Source of the DNA: Cronobacter malonaticus LMG 23826
Lineage (GTDB): Bacteria > Pseudomonadota > Gammaproteobacteria > Enterobacterales > Enterobacteriaceae
Assembly (NCBI RefSeq): GCF_001277215.2
Contig: NZ_CP013940.1
Location: 2,480,001-2,544,000 of the forward strand
DNA length: 64,000 nucleotides
Reading direction: 5' to 3'
The notes under the pieces are model-generated. The model saw only the letters and a list, made by a program, of their open reading frames with translations, was not told the DNA's origin and did no database searches. The number at the start of each line of letters is the position of its first letter. Position 1 is the stretch's first letter. A program made the translations under genes and the position numbers. This document shows, piece after piece, positions 1-9,768 of this stretch.

Positions 1-1
1 G

Positions 2-1192
2 GCAAGGAGCCTGGGTAAATATTTCCTGCTAGTTGATAACATGCTCGTGGTACTGGGCTTTTTCGTCGTCTTTCCGCTTATTTCCATCCGCTTTGTCGAC
101 AGCCTCGGCTGGGCCGCGCTCATGGTGGGCATCGCACTCGGCCTGCGTCAGCTCGTTCAGCAGGGGCTTGGCATTTTCGGCGGCGCCATCGCCGACCGTC
201 TTGGCGCGCGGCCCATGATCGTCACCGGTATGCTGCTGCGCGCGGCGGGCTTTGCGACGATGGCAGTCGCCCACGAGCCGTGGGTGCTGTGGCTCTCCTG
301 CGTGCTCTCCGGGCTTGGCGGCACGCTTTTTGACCCGCCGCGCTCGGCGCTGGTGGTGAAGCTGGTACGTCCTCAGGAACGCGGCCGCTTTTTCTCATTG
401 CTGATGATGCAGGACAGTGCCGGTGCCGTAACGGGGGCGCTTATCGGCAGCTGGCTGCTGCAATACGATTTCCGGCTGGTGTGCGGCGTCGGTGCGCTGC
501 TGTTTGTGCTTTGCGCGGGCTTTAACGCCTGGCTGCTGCCGGACTGGAAGCTCTCCACGGTACGCACGCCGCTGCGCGAAGGCATGGGCCGCGTCCTGCG
601 CGACAAACGTTTTGTCACCTACGTACTGACGCTGACCGGCTATTACATGCTGGCGGTGCAGGTGATGCTGATGCTGCCGGTGATGGTCAACGATATCGCG
701 GGCGAACCGGCGGCGGTGAAATGGATGTACGCCATTGAAGCCGTGCTGTCGCTGACGCTGCTCTATCCGCTGGCGCGCTGGAGCGAAAAACGGTTTCGCC
801 TTGAACACCGCCTGATGGCCGGGCTGCTGGTGATGACGTTCAGCCTGGTGCCGATTGGCCTTGCGAGCAACCTGCAACAACTGTTTACCTTAATATGCCT
901 CTTTTATATCGGCTCGATTATCGCCGAACCGGCGCGTGAAACCCTGAGCGCGTCGCTCGCGGACGCCCGCGCGCGTGGCAGCTATATGGGCTTTAGCCGT
1001 CTCGGCCTCGCCTTTGGCGGCGCGCTCGGCTACGCGGGCGGCGGCTGGCTGTTTGACGCGGGCCGCGCGCTTAATACGCCGGAGCTGCCGTGGGCGATGC
1101 TTGGCGTTATTGGTGTCGGGACATTCCTGATGCTCTGGTGGCAGTTCAGTCAGAAACGGCTCGCGGCGGGGCTGGTGGAGCAGGAAAGTTAA
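2..1192 (+). CDS. mdtH: Multidrug efflux MFS transporter MdtH (5' end cut by window)
   Basis: Inner-membrane major facilitator transporter of the MdtH family, a putative proton-driven drug exporter. The reading frame is open from the second base of the window, and the residues before the first in-frame ATG (position 41) still match the family, so about six N-terminal residues lie outside the window. The protein shows about twelve hydrophobic segments. A conserved MFS loop ([12 protein letters not shown]) lies between segments 2 and 3, and a second one ([12 protein letters not shown]) follows in the N-terminal half. Full length would be about 402 residues, the family norm. A hairpin after the stop separates it from grxB. 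Family assignment is firm; the substrate is not readable from sequence. Confidence 0.95.
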   Translation, partial: ARSLGKYFLLVDNMLVVLGFFVVFPLISIRFVDSLGWAALMVGIALGLRQLVQQGLGIFGGAIADRLGARPMIVTGMLLRAAGFATMAVAHEPWVLWLSCVLSGLGGTLFDPPRSALVVKLVRPQERGRFFSLLMMQDSAGAVTGALIGSWLLQYDFRLVCGVGALLFVLCAGFNAWLLPDWKLSTVRTPLREGMGRVLRDKRFVTYVLTLTGYYMLAVQVMLMLPVMVNDIAGEPAAVKWMYAIEAVLSLTLLYPLARWSEKRFRLEHRLMAGLLVMTFSLVPIGLASNLQQLFTLICLFYIGSIIAEPARETLSASLADARARGSYMGFSRLGLAFGGALGYAGGGWLFDAGRALNTPELPWAMLGVIGVGTFLMLWWQFSQKRLAAGLVEQES

Positions 1193-1195
1193 TAC

Positions 1196-1224
1196 CGGGG
1201 GGCGTTTGCTCCCCCGAGTTTTCT
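1196..1224 (+). terminator. Probable rho-independent terminator after mdtH
   Basis: A GC-rich stem (1196-1201 with 1211-1216) starts just past the mdtH stop and is followed by a short T-rich run (AGTTTTCT). Confidence 0.6.
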
Positions 1225-1266
1225 CTTCCATACTCAAAAATCAGTCACCTGAGCAGGAGGAGAAAC

Positions 1267-1914
1267 GTGAAGTTATATATTTACGATCACTGTCCGTTTT
1301 GTCTGAAAGCGCGCATGATTTTCGGGCTGAAAAACCTTCCGGTGGAGCTTATCGTGATGTCTAACGATGACGAAGCCACGCCTACCCGCATGATTGGCCA
1401 GAAGATGGCCCCGATTCTGCAAAAAGACGACAGCCGCTACCTGCCGGAAAGCATGGATATCGTTCACTACGTCGATAATCTCGACGGCAAACCGCTGCTC
1501 ACCGGCAAGCGCAACCCGGCGATTGAAGAGTGGCTGCGCCGCGTTAACGGCTACGTTAACCGCCTGCTGCTGCCGCGCTTCGCCAAAGCGCCGTTCGATG
1601 AGTTCGCCACCCCCGAAGCGCGCCGTTACTTTACCGAGAAAAAAGAGGCGGCGATTGGATCCTTCGAGGAGCATATGGCTCACTCCGCCGGGCTGATTAA
1701 AAACATCAGCGACGACCTGCGCGCGCTTGATAAACACATCGTTCAGCCGAACGCCGTGAACGGCGAGCTTTCAGAAGATGATATCCATCTCTTCCCGTTG
1801 CTGCGTAACCTGACGCTGGTTGCTGGCGTCAACTACCCTACCCGTGTCGCGGACTATCGCGACAACATGGCCAAGCAGACGCAAATTAATCTGCTGTCAA
1901 AAATGGCTATCTGA
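1267..1914 (+). CDS. grxB: Glutaredoxin 2
   Basis: Cytosolic glutathione-dependent disulfide oxidoreductase of the GST-like glutaredoxin 2 type, 215 residues as in E. coli. The redox motif CPFC is at residues 9-12 (E. coli has CPYC) inside an N-terminal thioredoxin-like fold, followed by an all-helical GST-like C-terminal domain. I chose the GTG start at 1267 because it gives the family N-terminus (VKLYIYDHCPFC) and sits six bases after a strong AGGAGG at 1255-1260. The longer upstream frame overlaps mdtH and has no family similarity. It is bounded by hairpin terminators on both sides, so it is probably its own transcription unit. Confidence 0.96.
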   Translation: MKLYIYDHCPFCLKARMIFGLKNLPVELIVMSNDDEATPTRMIGQKMAPILQKDDSRYLPESMDIVHYVDNLDGKPLLTGKRNPAIEEWLRRVNGYVNRLLLPRFAKAPFDEFATPEARRYFTEKKEAAIGSFEEHMAHSAGLIKNISDDLRALDKHIVQPNAVNGELSEDDIHLFPLLRNLTLVAGVNYPTRVADYRDNMAKQTQINLLSKMAI

Positions 1915-1920
1915 CGACAG

Positions 1921-1945
1921 CGCCGGTGGCCTCCACCGGCGTTTT
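1921..1945 (+). terminator. Rho-independent terminator after grxB
   Basis: A 9-bp perfect stem (1921-1929 with 1933-1941) with a 3-base loop, followed by TTTT. Confidence 0.85.
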
Positions 1946-2032
1946 AAGCCGAATCCGCTTTTGCCGCTTCCACTGGCGGGGCATCCTGCTTTGTGTCAGG
2001 ATCGCCCGACAGCACCAGAACGAGGGAAGCTT

Positions 2033-2593
2033 ATGAAAAAAATGTTAGTCGCCGCAGCGCTTATCGTCAGCGGCTTGCTGGTGGGATGTAACCAGCTCAC
2101 GCAATACACCGTCACCGAACAGGACATCAATCAGGCGCTACAAAAGCGCAATAACTACGCCAAAGATATCGGCGTGCCGGGTCTTGCCGACGCGCATATC
2201 GTCTTAACCAACCTGAACAGCGCCATTGGCCGCGAAGAACCGAATAAAATTACGCTCAACGGCGATGCGAGCCTCGATATGACCTCGCTGTTCGGCAACC
2301 AGAAAGCGCTGGTGAAGCTCAAACTGAAAGCGCTGCCGACGTTCGATAAAGAGAAAGGCGCTATTTATCTGCGCGAGATGGAAGTGGTCGACAGCAGCAT
2401 CACGCCGGACAAAATGGCACCGGTACTGGAAACGTTAATGCCGTATCTGAATAAATCGCTGCGCAGTTACTTTGAACAGCGTCCGGCTTATGTACTGAGC
2501 GAAGACCGTACCAAAGGCGAAGCGCTGGCGAAAAAATTCGCCAAAGGGCTTGAAGTGAAACCAGGCGAAATCGTCATCCCGCTGACCGATTAA
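2033..2593 (+). CDS. yceB: Lipoprotein YceB (DUF1439)
   Basis: A 186-residue lipoprotein of the DUF1439 (YceB) family, function unknown. The N-terminus is a lipoprotein signal with lipobox LVGC, the lipidated cysteine being residue 19. The residue after it is Asn, not Asp, so outer-membrane sorting is expected. The start at 2033 gives the signal sequence directly and is preceded by GAGGGAAG; the longer open frame upstream has no family similarity. A terminator hairpin follows. It sits between grxB and pyrC as in E. coli, with no sign of shared function. Confidence 0.93.
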   Translation: MKKMLVAAALIVSGLLVGCNQLTQYTVTEQDINQALQKRNNYAKDIGVPGLADAHIVLTNLNSAIGREEPNKITLNGDASLDMTSLFGNQKALVKLKLKALPTFDKEKGAIYLREMEVVDSSITPDKMAPVLETLMPYLNKSLRSYFEQRPAYVLSEDRTKGEALAKKFAKGLEVKPGEIVIPLTD

Positions 2594-2601
2594 CGCCACA
2601 C

Positions 2602-2625
2602 CGGGGGCGCAATGCCCCCGAATTT
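2602..2625 (+). terminator. Rho-independent terminator after yceB
   Basis: A 7-bp GC stem (2602-2608 with 2614-2620) followed by AATTTT. Confidence 0.75.
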
Positions 2626-2642
2626 TCAGGAAAAGGATGCAA

Positions 2643-2658
2643 AGGAAAACGTTTACGC
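2643..2658 (+). promoter_or_regulatory. PurR operator of pyrC
   Basis: AGGAAAACGTTTACGC matches the PurR consensus ACGCAAACGTTTGCGT at 12 of 16 positions, with the central AAACGTTT intact. PurR repression of pyrC is established in E. coli; the site here is 64 bases before the ATG. Confidence 0.82.
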
Positions 2659-2671
2659 TTATCCTTAGTGC

Positions 2672-2713
2672 CCGGCATAAAACCAGCCATTACTGACTGT
2701 TTCCCCAAGCCGG
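2672..2713 (+). promoter_or_regulatory. pyrC leader hairpin that can mask the Shine-Dalgarno
   Basis: CCGGC at 2672-2676 is complementary to GCCGG at 2709-2713, whose end overlaps the GGAG ribosome site (2712-2715). In E. coli and Salmonella, pyrC start-site choice decides whether this hairpin forms: C-start transcripts made when pyrimidines are plentiful fold and are poorly translated, and shorter G-start transcripts are not. The same elements are visible here. Start-site switching itself is inferred. Confidence 0.78.
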
Positions 2714-2721
2714 AGCCTTCC

Positions 2722-3768
2722 ATGACTGCACAACCCCAGGTTTTAACTATCCGCCGCCCTGACGACTGGCATGTTCATCTGCGTGATGGCGACATGCTCA
2801 AAACCGTCGTGCCTTATACCAGCGAAACTTACGGGCGCGCTATCGTCATGCCAAACCTGGCGCCGCCGGTCACGACCGTGGAAGCCGCTATCGCCTATCG
2901 CCAGCGCATTCTCGACGCCGTACCGGAAAACAACACGTTCGAACCTCTGATGACCTGCTATCTCACCGACACGCTGGATGCAGACGAGCTGGAGCGCGGT
3001 TTTCAGCAGGGCGTATTTACCGCCGCCAAGCTCTACCCGGCAAACGCCACGACCAACTCCAGCCACGGCGTCACCAGCGTTGATAACATCATGACGGTGC
3101 TTGAGCGCATGGAAAAACTCGGCATGCCGCTGCTGGTGCATGGTGAAGTGACGCACAGCGAGGTTGATATTTTCGATCGCGAAGCGCGGTTTATTGAGAC
3201 GGTGATGGAGCCGCTCAGAAAGCGCCTGCCGGGCCTGAAAGTGGTCTTTGAACATATCACCACCAAAGACGCCGCCGACTACGTACGCGACGGGAACTCG
3301 CTGCTCGGCGCGACCATCACGCCGCAGCACCTGATGTTTAACCGCAACCATATGCTCGCAGGCGGCATTCGCCCGCACCTTTACTGCCTGCCGATTCTCA
3401 AGCGTAACGTGCACCAGCAGGCATTGCGCGAGCTGGTGGCGAGCGGCTGTGAGCGCGTCTTTCTTGGCACCGACTCCGCCCCGCACGCGCGCCATCGCAA
3501 AGAGACGAGCTGCGGCTGCGCGGGCTGTTTTAACGCCCCTTCTGCGCTCGGCGCGTACGCCACCGTGTTTGAAGAGATGAACGCGCTGGCGCACTTTGAA
3601 GCGTTCGCCTCGCTGAACGGCCCGCGCTTTTACGGCCTGCCGGTGAATGAAGGCACCGTAACGCTGGTGCGTGAGGAAAGCGTTATGCCGGAAACTATCG
3701 CTATCGCCGACGACACGCTGGTGCCGTTCCTGGCGGGCGAAGCGGTACGCTGGACGGTAAAACGCTAA
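2722..3768 (+). CDS. pyrC: Dihydroorotase
   Basis: Zinc-dependent dihydroorotase, catalysing the reversible cyclisation of N-carbamoyl-L-aspartate to dihydroorotate, the third step of UMP synthesis in the cytosol. It has 348 residues, the same as E. coli PyrC. The metal-binding [10 protein letters not shown] is near residues 14-23, the lysine that is carbamylated lies in [17 protein letters not shown] near residue 103, and the active-site aspartate is in LGTDSAPH near residue 251. I chose the ATG at 2722, just after the GGAG site, rather than the in-frame extension from 2668, because it gives the family N-terminus and the leader hairpin lies before it. The gene is isolated. Confidence 0.98.
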   Translation: MTAQPQVLTIRRPDDWHVHLRDGDMLKTVVPYTSETYGRAIVMPNLAPPVTTVEAAIAYRQRILDAVPENNTFEPLMTCYLTDTLDADELERGFQQGVFTAAKLYPANATTNSSHGVTSVDNIMTVLERMEKLGMPLLVHGEVTHSEVDIFDREARFIETVMEPLRKRLPGLKVVFEHITTKDAADYVRDGNSLLGATITPQHLMFNRNHMLAGGIRPHLYCLPILKRNVHQQALRELVASGCERVFLGTDSAPHARHRKETSCGCAGCFNAPSALGAYATVFEEMNALAHFEAFASLNGPRFYGLPVNEGTVTLVREESVMPETIAIADDTLVPFLAGEAVRWTVKR

Positions 3769-3816
3769 GCGTGCGCTAAAAAAACCCGGCCCCCTGTTGC
3801 ATGCTGCACGGCAAAG

Positions 3817-3832
3817 CTGTATATATATACAG
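3817..3832 (+). promoter_or_regulatory. LexA (SOS) box of dinI
   Basis: CTGTATATATATACAG is a perfect palindrome matching the SOS box CTG-N10-CAG with the favoured TA-rich centre. It lies 22 bases before dinI, where E. coli dinI also carries a strong LexA site. Confidence 0.95.
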
Positions 3833-3853
3833 TATGATTAACAGGGGGTTGTT

Positions 3854-4099
3854 ATGCGTATTGAAGTGACTATCGCCAAAACCACGCCGCTACCGCCGGG
3901 CGCTATCGACGCGCTGGCCTGCGAGCTATCCCGCCGTATTGAAAGCCATTTTCCGGAAATGCCGAATCATGTGAGCGTGCGTTATGCCGCCGCTAACCAA
4001 CTGTCGGTTCTGGGTGGCGCGAAAGAAGATAAAGATCGCATCAGCGAAATTCTCCAGGAAACCTGGGAGAGCGCTGACGACTGGTTTACCACTGATTAA
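3854..4099 (+). CDS. dinI: DNA damage-inducible protein I
   Basis: An 81-residue SOS protein that binds RecA filaments. In E. coli it stabilises the filament and limits UmuD processing, shaping recovery from SOS. The sequence has the family features: a beta-strand start (MRIEVTIAK), the helix with SRRIESHFP, and an acidic C-terminal helix (ILQETWESADDW) thought to mimic DNA against RecA. Length equals that of E. coli DinI. The LexA box is immediately upstream, an AGGGGG ribosome site precedes the ATG, and a strong terminator follows, so it is a single-gene SOS unit. Confidence 0.97.
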   Translation: MRIEVTIAKTTPLPPGAIDALACELSRRIESHFPEMPNHVSVRYAAANQLSVLGGAKEDKDRISEILQETWESADDWFTTD

Positions 4100-4134
4100 C
4101 CCTCATTACTGTCTTCTCTATGGTGTCAGTTTTT

Positions 4135-4159
4135 CCGGGCTTCGCCGCCCGGCTTTTTT
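4135..4159 (+). terminator. Rho-independent terminator after dinI
   Basis: Stem CCGGGC (4135-4140) with GCCCGG (4147-4152), followed by CTTTTTTA. Confidence 0.85.
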
Positions 4160-4421
4160 ATTTGTAGCGCCTTTTTCTGCGATAGTCCGAATTTTTCCTT
4201 TTCAGCCTTAATCTCATTGATCCGCCTCCTTAACAAAAATTTGCGAATAATCTGCCGTTTTATTGTTCAGTTAATTCAAAATCTCGAAAAAAATGTGTGT
4301 CAGGGTATTTATTTCTGCCCCATTTTCCTTTAATGGTTGATATACTTTATTTGCTTCAGAGATAAGAAAAGCCGCATTGAACCTCATGAGTCGTTGTCTA
4401 TAAACACGTATAAAGGGGGTT

Positions 4422-4676
4422 ATGATGGAAAAAAATGAAGTAATACAGACGCATCCCCTTGTTGGATGGGACATCAGCACCGTCGACAGCTATGACGCAC
4501 TGATGCTGCGGTTGCACTATCAATCCTCTCCGCAGGCGGATCGCGAAGCGACCGAAGTCGGCCAGACATTATGGCTAACGACCGATGTAGCAAGACAATT
4601 TATTTCTATCTTAGAAGCCGGCATTGCAAAAATTGAATCCGGTGAGTACCAGGAAAGCGATTATCGCAAGCACTGA
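4422..4676 (+). CDS. bssS: Biofilm regulator BssS
   Basis: A small cytosolic protein of 84 residues, nearly identical to E. coli BssS in its core (HPLVGWDISTVDSYDALMLR near residues 11-30 and the C-terminal half). BssS influences biofilm formation and signalling through indole and AI-2 in E. coli; its molecular action is not established. Two tandem ATG codons (4422 and 4425) follow a strong AAGGGGG site at 4413-4419, and either could start the protein. The 222-base AT-rich stretch before it holds its promoter; I see no other gene there. A terminator follows. Confidence 0.95.
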   Translation: MMEKNEVIQTHPLVGWDISTVDSYDALMLRLHYQSSPQADREATEVGQTLWLTTDVARQFISILEAGIAKIESGEYQESDYRKH

Positions 4677-4698
4677 TAGCGTGCTTTTCTTATAACTC

Positions 4699-4728
4699 AA
4701 AGGCATCCTCCGGGGTGCCTTTATTTTT
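4699..4728 (+). terminator. Rho-independent terminator after bssS
   Basis: Stem AAAGGCA (4699-4705) with TGCCTTT (4716-4722), then a T-rich tract. Confidence 0.8.
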
Positions 4729-4793
4729 TCGCGCTTGAGAATTGTCCTGCTCTTAATTACTCTGCTAACCAATGGTTTTCACGGAGTAATTTC

Positions 4794-5918
4794 ATGGAAT
4801 ACGATCTGATTATCATCGGTAGCGGATCAACAGGCGCAGCGGCCGGTTATTATGCGACCCGCGCCGGGCTTAACGTATTAATGATAGACAGCGCCCATCC
4901 GCCCCATCAGGAAGGCAGCCACCACGGCGACACGCGCCTTATCCGTCACGCCTATGGCGAAGGCGAGCGTTATGTGCCGCTGGTGCTGCGCGCGCAGGCG
5001 CTGTGGGATGAGCTCGGCGAGCTGGGCGGCGAGCGTATTTTCGAGCGTACCGGCGTGATTAATCTCGGCCCCGCAGACTCCGAATTTCTGGCCAATGTCG
5101 CTGACAGCGCCGCGCGCTGGCAGCTGCCGCTGGAAAAACTGACCGGTGAAGAAGTGATGACGCGCTGGCCGGAAATCCGGCTGCCGGAAAACTATCTCGG
5201 CCTGTTTGAACCCAACTCTGGCGTGCTACGCAGTGAAAAAGCTATTGCCACCTATATCCGTCTGGCTGAAGCAGCGGGCTGCGCACAGCTCTTTAACTGC
5301 GCCGTGAGTGGTTTTGCGGCTACGGCGGACGGTGTGAGCGTCACGACCGCCGATGGCGTCTATCGCGCCCGTAAGGCGCTTGTCAGCGCCGGTACGTGGG
5401 TATCGCGCCTGGTGCCTGGCCTGCCGGTGACCCCGGTGCGTAAAATCTTCGCCTGGTATCAGGCCGACGGGCGGTACAGCACTAATAACCGCTTTCCGGC
5501 CTTTACCGGCGAAATGCCGAACGGCGATCAGTTTTACGGCTTCCCGGCGGAAAATAACGAGCTGAAAATCGGCAAACACAATGGCGGCCAGGTCATTTCG
5601 CGCCCGGAAGAACGCGTGCCGTTTGGCGCGGTGGCGACTGACGGCGCGGAAGCGTTCCCGTTCCTGCGCCATTTCCTGCCGGGCATCGGCGGCTGTCTGT
5701 ATGGCGCGTCATGTACCTATGACAACACGCCGGATGAAGATTTTATTATCGACACCCTGCCGGACGCGCCAAACGTGTTGCTGGTCACAGGGCTGAGCGG
5801 CCACGGCTTTAAGTTCGCCTCCGTACTGGGGGAAATCGCCACGCAGTTCGCAACCGATAAGCCTTATGAGTTCGATCTAACGCCGTTTTCGCTTTCACGT
5901 TTTACTCCTTCTGCATGA
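4794..5918 (+). CDS. solA: N-methyl-L-tryptophan oxidase
   Basis: FAD-dependent amine oxidase of the monomeric sarcosine oxidase family, 374 residues. SolA oxidatively demethylates N-methyl-L-tryptophan (and sarcosine poorly), giving formaldehyde and hydrogen peroxide in the cytosol. The N-terminal dinucleotide fold is clear: [17 protein letters not shown] near residues 9-25 and an acidic strand end (MIDSA). The conserved [15 protein letters not shown] near residues 43-57 and the C-terminal [10 protein letters not shown] are family signatures; the flavin-linking cysteine is probably the one in [14 protein letters not shown]. The ATG follows GGAGTAATTTC. It is a single-gene unit ending in a GC hairpin. 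Confidence 0.95.
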   Translation: MEYDLIIIGSGSTGAAAGYYATRAGLNVLMIDSAHPPHQEGSHHGDTRLIRHAYGEGERYVPLVLRAQALWDELGELGGERIFERTGVINLGPADSEFLANVADSAARWQLPLEKLTGEEVMTRWPEIRLPENYLGLFEPNSGVLRSEKAIATYIRLAEAAGCAQLFNCAVSGFAATADGVSVTTADGVYRARKALVSAGTWVSRLVPGLPVTPVRKIFAWYQADGRYSTNNRFPAFTGEMPNGDQFYGFPAENNELKIGKHNGGQVISRPEERVPFGAVATDGAEAFPFLRHFLPGIGGCLYGASCTYDNTPDEDFIIDTLPDAPNVLLVTGLSGHGFKFASVLGEIATQFATDKPYEFDLTPFSLSRFTPSA

Positions 5919-5927
5919 TTTTGCAGC

Positions 5928-5956
5928 GGGCCGGGACGCTATCCCGGCCCGATTTC
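5928..5956 (+). terminator. Probable terminator after solA
   Basis: A 9-bp stem (5928-5936 with 5942-5950) with a 5-base loop. The T tract after it is weak (GATTTCT). Confidence 0.6.
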
Positions 5957-6132
5957 TCAGACACCGCACCGTCAAAATTATTGATTGCCCACTGACAAAA
6001 CCTGATAAACAGCTAAACTATTTTGCTGCTAAACAATCCTGCCGCCTGCGGTGGTTGCTTTATAACGTAACCGGAAGCCCTTATTCGCCTGTGATATAGC
6101 GGTTTCACCTATTAATTACCGCTTTTTTTGCG

Positions 6133-6160
6133 ATATAACGTTATATTCAAATTATTTGAA
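6133..6160. promoter_or_regulatory. Two abutting palindromes upstream of yceJ-yceI
   Basis: ATATAACGTTATAT (6133-6146) is a perfect 14-base palindrome, and it abuts the perfect inverted repeat TTCAAA-TTA-TTTGAA (6146-6160). Both lie in the 324-base AT-rich gap between solA and yceJ, 80-110 bases before yceJ. They look like protein-binding operators, but I cannot name the regulator. Nothing else is apparent in that gap. Confidence 0.45.
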
Positions 6161-6242
6161 CAATTTGTTTTGTTTTTTTGGTTTGCATTTGATGCCTTCA
6201 GACGCCACTGTTTGAGTCATTCTTACTGACGGATGCATAACC

Positions 6243-6797
6243 ATGCAGTGGCGTAACTCACCAACTCGATATGGACATTTCTCGGTACTGCTTCACTGGC
6301 TGATGGCGCTGACGGTTTATGGCATGTTTGCGCTCGGGCTGTGGATGGTATCGCTCGGTTATTACGATGTCTGGTATCACCAGGCTCCCGAAATTCATAA
6401 AAGCATCGGCATCATTCTGTTTATTTTCCTGCTGGTGCGCGTGGTCTGGCGCTTTATCTCTCCACCGCCACCGCCGCTTGCCAGTTACTCGCGACTCACG
6501 CATTACAGCGCCGTCGCGGTGCATGTGATGCTCTATCTGATCCTGTTTACGATCCTCATCAGCGGCTATCTGATTTCCACCGCCGAGGGCAAACCAATTT
6601 CCGTCTTCGGGCTGTTTGAAGTACCGGCTCTGGTGAGCGGCGCGGGCGAACAGGCGGATCTCGCCGGCGATATCCACCTGTGGCTCGCCTGGATTGTCGT
6701 GCTGCTCTCGGTCGCGCACGCCGCCGCCGCGCTGAAACACCATTTTGTCGACAAAGACGTCACCCTGAAGCGGATGCTCGGGAAAGCGTCACACTAA
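6243..6797 (+). CDS. yceJ: Cytochrome b561 family protein YceJ
   Basis: An inner-membrane diheme cytochrome b of the b561 type, 184 residues with four hydrophobic helices. Candidate heme ligands are the histidines in VLLHWLMAL (helix 1), PEIHKSIG (helix 2 entry), AVHVMLYL (helix 3) and [10 protein letters not shown] (helix 4). The protein can pass electrons between quinol and a periplasmic acceptor; the physiological partner is unknown. It lies 14 bases before yceI, and the pair is conserved across enterobacteria, so the two are probably cotranscribed and may share a quinone-linked role. The ribosome site before the ATG is weak. Confidence 0.93.
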   Translation: MQWRNSPTRYGHFSVLLHWLMALTVYGMFALGLWMVSLGYYDVWYHQAPEIHKSIGIILFIFLLVRVVWRFISPPPPPLASYSRLTHYSAVAVHVMLYLILFTILISGYLISTAEGKPISVFGLFEVPALVSGAGEQADLAGDIHLWLAWIVVLLSVAHAAAALKHHFVDKDVTLKRMLGKASH

Positions 6798-6811
6798 CCA
6801 TGGAGCGAAAT

Positions 6812-7387
6812 ATGAAGAAAAGCCTGCTGGGGGTCACTCTGGGTGCCCTGCTGTTCACCACCGGCTCAGCCGTTGCTGCCGACTATAAAATCGATAAAGA
6901 AGGCCAGCACGCCTTCGTTAACTTCCGTATCCAGCACCTGGGTTATAGCTGGCTGTACGGTACGTTCCGCGATTTCGACGGTACTTTCACCTTCGATGAG
7001 AAAAACCCGGCGGCGGATAAAGTTAGCGTCACCATCAACACCAACAGCGTCGACACCAACCACGCCGAGCGCGATAAACACCTGCGCAGCGCGGAATTCC
7101 TGAACGTGGCGAAATTCCCGAAAGCGACCTTCACCTCCACCAGCGTGAAGAAAGACGGCGATGAGCTGGATATCACCGGCGATCTGACCCTGAACGGCGT
7201 AACCAAACCGGTAACGCTTGAAGCCAAACTGCTGGGCCAGGGTAAAGATCCGTGGGGCGGCGAGCGCGCGGGCTTTGAAGCGGAAGGCAAAATCAAACTC
7301 AAAGACTTCAACATCACGACCGATCTCGGCCCGGCGTCTCAGGACGTGGATCTGATTATCTCGGTAGAAGGCGTGAAGCAGAAGTAA
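6812..7387 (+). CDS. yceI: Periplasmic lipid-binding protein YceI
   Basis: A 191-residue periplasmic protein of the YceI lipocalin-like family, whose members bind long isoprenoid lipids in a beta-barrel. A signal peptide covers about residues 1-22, ending VAA before DYKID. The mature part shows the family pattern: [34 protein letters not shown] and the C-terminal [10 protein letters not shown]. The start at 6812 follows GGAGCGAAAT; an ATG four codons earlier would lengthen the signal without gain. Expression is often linked to pH or envelope stress in relatives. It forms a likely operon with yceJ and ends at a strong bidirectional terminator. Confidence 0.95.
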   Translation: MKKSLLGVTLGALLFTTGSAVAADYKIDKEGQHAFVNFRIQHLGYSWLYGTFRDFDGTFTFDEKNPAADKVSVTINTNSVDTNHAERDKHLRSAEFLNVAKFPKATFTSTSVKKDGDELDITGDLTLNGVTKPVTLEAKLLGQGKDPWGGERAGFEAEGKIKLKDFNITTDLGPASQDVDLIISVEGVKQK

Positions 7388-7407
7388 TTTGCGTCTGGCG
7401 AAAAAAA

Positions 7408-7431
7408 ACCGGTCAGCTGACCGGTTTTTTT
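7408..7431. terminator. Bidirectional terminator between yceI and trhO
   Basis: ACCGGTCAGCTGACCGGT (7408-7425) is a perfect 18-base palindrome flanked by an A run on the left and a T run on the right, so it can end transcription from both convergent genes. Confidence 0.9.
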
Positions 7432-7442
7432 ATGCTAGCGGG

Positions 7443-8492
7443 TTATTCCGGGTCGGGAATGCCAAGCGTGGTGTTAAGGCGCCCGCGGGATTTATTAAAG
7501 ATTTTATTGCCGTTCTCACGCCCTGCGCGGCGGCGGCGCTGCTCCTCTTCCGGCAGCGACATCTCTTCTTTACAGAGCTCGCTACAACAGCCGGAGAATT
7601 TTTCGGCACACGCCGGACACTGGATGAACAGCAGGTGGCAGCCGTCGTTTTTACAGTTGGTGTGGCTGTCGCACGGCGCGCCGCACTGGTGGCAGTGCGC
7701 GATCACGTCGTCAGAAATACGCTCGCCCATACGTTCGTCAAACACGAAGTTTTTACCGACGAAACGCACCGGCAGCCCCTGTTCGCGCGCTTTGCGGGCG
7801 TATTCGATGATGCCGCCTTCAATATGCCAGACTTTCTGGAAACCGTTGTGACGCATGAACGCGCTCGCTTTTTCACAGCGGATGCCGCCGGTACAGTACA
7901 TGACAATTTTCTTGTCTTTGTAGTCCTGCATCATCTCGACGGCTTTCGGCAGCTGTTCACGAAACGTATCCGCCGGGATCTCCAGCGCGTTTTCGAAATG
8001 GCCCACTTCATATTCGTAGTGGTTACGCATATCGATGAACACGGCGTCCGGATCGTCAAGCATGGCGTTCACTTCCGCCGCCTTGAGATATTCACCCACG
8101 TCGCTCGCGTCAAACGTCGGATCGTCGATGCCGTCCGCCACGATGCGGTCACGCACTTTCATACGCAGCACCCAGAAAGATTTCCCGTCGTCATCCAGCG
8201 CAATGTTCAGACGCACGCCATTAAGCGCTGGATGGAAGCCGTACAGCGCGGCGCGAAACGCCTCGACATTGCTTTCAGGAACGCTTATCTGCGCGTTGAT
8301 GCCTTCGTGGGCAAGATAGATACGGCCAAAGACATTCAGCGCGGTGAACGCCTGCCAGAGCGCGTCGCGCGTGGCTTTCGGATCGTCGATGGTGAAATAC
8401 TTATAGAATGAGATGGTGGTGCGCGGCTCGGTTTCAGCGAGCATGCGCGCCCTCAGTTCCTCATTCGATATGCGGTTGTGTAACACTGGCAT
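7443..8492 (-). CDS. trhO: tRNA uridine(34) hydroxylase TrhO (rhodanese family)
   Basis: Formerly YceA. It hydroxylates uridine 34 in tRNA anticodons, an oxygen-dependent route to 5-hydroxyuridine and so to cmo5U. It has 349 residues: an N-terminal acylphosphatase-like domain (about 1-100), a rhodanese domain (about 130-235) with the active-site loop CTGGIR and catalytic Cys200, then a cysteine-rich tail ([15 protein letters not shown] and later pairs) that could bind metal. The start is the ATG at 8492, giving the family N-terminus. The 225 bases up to the divergent lpxL hold both promoters, with no other gene. Confidence 0.95.
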   Translation of the reverse strand: MPVLHNRISNEELRARMLAETEPRTTISFYKYFTIDDPKATRDALWQAFTALNVFGRIYLAHEGINAQISVPESNVEAFRAALYGFHPALNGVRLNIALDDDGKSFWVLRMKVRDRIVADGIDDPTFDASDVGEYLKAAEVNAMLDDPDAVFIDMRNHYEYEVGHFENALEIPADTFREQLPKAVEMMQDYKDKKIVMYCTGGIRCEKASAFMRHNGFQKVWHIEGGIIEYARKAREQGLPVRFVGKNFVFDERMGERISDDVIAHCHQCGAPCDSHTNCKNDGCHLLFIQCPACAEKFSGCCSELCKEEMSLPEEEQRRRRAGRENGNKIFNKSRGRLNTTLGIPDPE

Positions 8493-8717
8493 GGTGTACG
8501 TTCCTGCTATCGGTGGGGGAATAAATAACGGCCGGCATCATATAGCAATTACCGTTAATTTACATCCCTACATTTTGCGCTACATTTTCCACACCTTATC
8601 GATGATCTCTCTTCAGACAGGCGTCGCGGCGCGAAAGGCACAGAATTTTGGTCGTTCGCAAAAAAATGTCACAATACGGGCCGTGAAAGGGCTTCGCCTG
8701 CAATTAATGGAATTTTC

Positions 8718-9638
8718 ATGACGCATTTACCGCAATTTTCTCGCGCACTGCTGCACCCCCGTTACTGGCTGACCTGGCTTGGCATTGGCCTGCTGTATCT
8801 TGTCGTGCTGCTGCCCTATCCGGTTATCTGGCGGCTCGGCCGCGGCCTGGGCCGTCTCGCGAAGCGGCTAATGAAGCGCCGCGCGCGCATTGCCCACCGC
8901 AACCTTGAGCTATGCTTCCCCCAAATGAGCGAAGCCGAGCGCGAGGCGCTGGTGGTGAAGAACTTTGAATCGGTCGGTATGGGGCTGATGGAAACCGGCA
9001 TGGCCTGGTTCTGGCCCGACTGGCGCATCGAGCGCTGGACAGAAGTTTCTGGCGTTGAACCCGTAAAAGCGCTTCTGGCGCAAAAACAGGGCATTTTGCT
9101 TATCGGCGTGCATTTCCTGACGCTGGAGCTTGGCGCGCGCATCTTCGGGATGCATACGCCGGGCATCGGGGTTTATCGCCCGAACGACAACCCGCTGCTC
9201 GACTGGCTGCAAACCTGGGGCCGCCTGCGATCCAATAAAACGATGCTCGACCGTAAGGATCTCAAAGGGATGATCAAGGCGCTGAAAGGCGGCGAGATCA
9301 TCTGGTATGCGCCAGACCACGACTACGGCCCGCGCAACAGCGTGTTTGTGCCGTTTTTCGCGGTCGATCAGGCCGCCACCACGTCCGGCACCTGGATGCT
9401 CGCGAAGATGTCGAAAGCCTGCATCGTGCCGTTTGTGCCGCGCCGCAAAGCGGACGGCAGCGGCTATGAACTGATTGCGCTGGAGCCGGAGTGCGCACCG
9501 CCGCTCGGCAGCGCCGAAGAGACCGCCGCCTGGATGAATAACATCGTCGAGAAGTGCATTCTGATGGCACCGGATCAATATATGTGGCTGCACCGCCGCT
9601 TTAAAACGCGCCCGGAAGGCGTGCCGTCCCGCTATTGA
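8718..9638 (+). CDS. lpxL: Lipid A biosynthesis lauroyl acyltransferase LpxL
   Basis: An inner-membrane enzyme of Kdo2-lipid A assembly that transfers a secondary acyl chain (laurate in E. coli) from acyl-ACP to Kdo2-lipid IVA. It has 306 residues, exactly the E. coli length. A hydrophobic anchor lies near residues 17-36 and the catalytic HX4E motif is H132 to E137 (HFLTLE), followed by the conserved YAPDHDYGP and the C-terminal [13 protein letters not shown]. The E. coli paralogues LpxM and LpxP resemble it, but the N-terminus and C-terminus here match LpxL. Acyl-chain specificity cannot be read. A GC-rich hairpin at 9647-9674 followed by CTTTTT is the likely terminator. Confidence 0.95.
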   Translation: MTHLPQFSRALLHPRYWLTWLGIGLLYLVVLLPYPVIWRLGRGLGRLAKRLMKRRARIAHRNLELCFPQMSEAEREALVVKNFESVGMGLMETGMAWFWPDWRIERWTEVSGVEPVKALLAQKQGILLIGVHFLTLELGARIFGMHTPGIGVYRPNDNPLLDWLQTWGRLRSNKTMLDRKDLKGMIKALKGGEIIWYAPDHDYGPRNSVFVPFFAVDQAATTSGTWMLAKMSKACIVPFVPRRKADGSGYELIALEPECAPPLGSAEETAAWMNNIVEKCILMAPDQYMWLHRRFKTRPEGVPSRY

Positions 9639-9646
9639 TCCTCTTT

Positions 9647-9686
9647 GCCCGCCGCGCCTTACGCGCGTGCGGGCAGCGCTTTTTCC
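9647..9686 (+). terminator. Probable terminator after lpxL
   Basis: GCCCGC (9647-9652) pairs with GCGGGC (9669-9674) around a GC-rich inner arm, followed by AGCGCTTTTTCC. Confidence 0.6.
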
Positions 9687-9768
9687 AAATTTTTTCCATT
9701 CATTCTTGCAAACCGCAATCTTCGACTATTCTTTCCTGAAACAACCATGTCCGTTCAGGGAGTAAGCT

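Noticed and set aside
7389..8411. 340-codon plus-strand frame opposite trhO
   Set aside because: It is antisense to a well-conserved enzyme and shows no protein family features.
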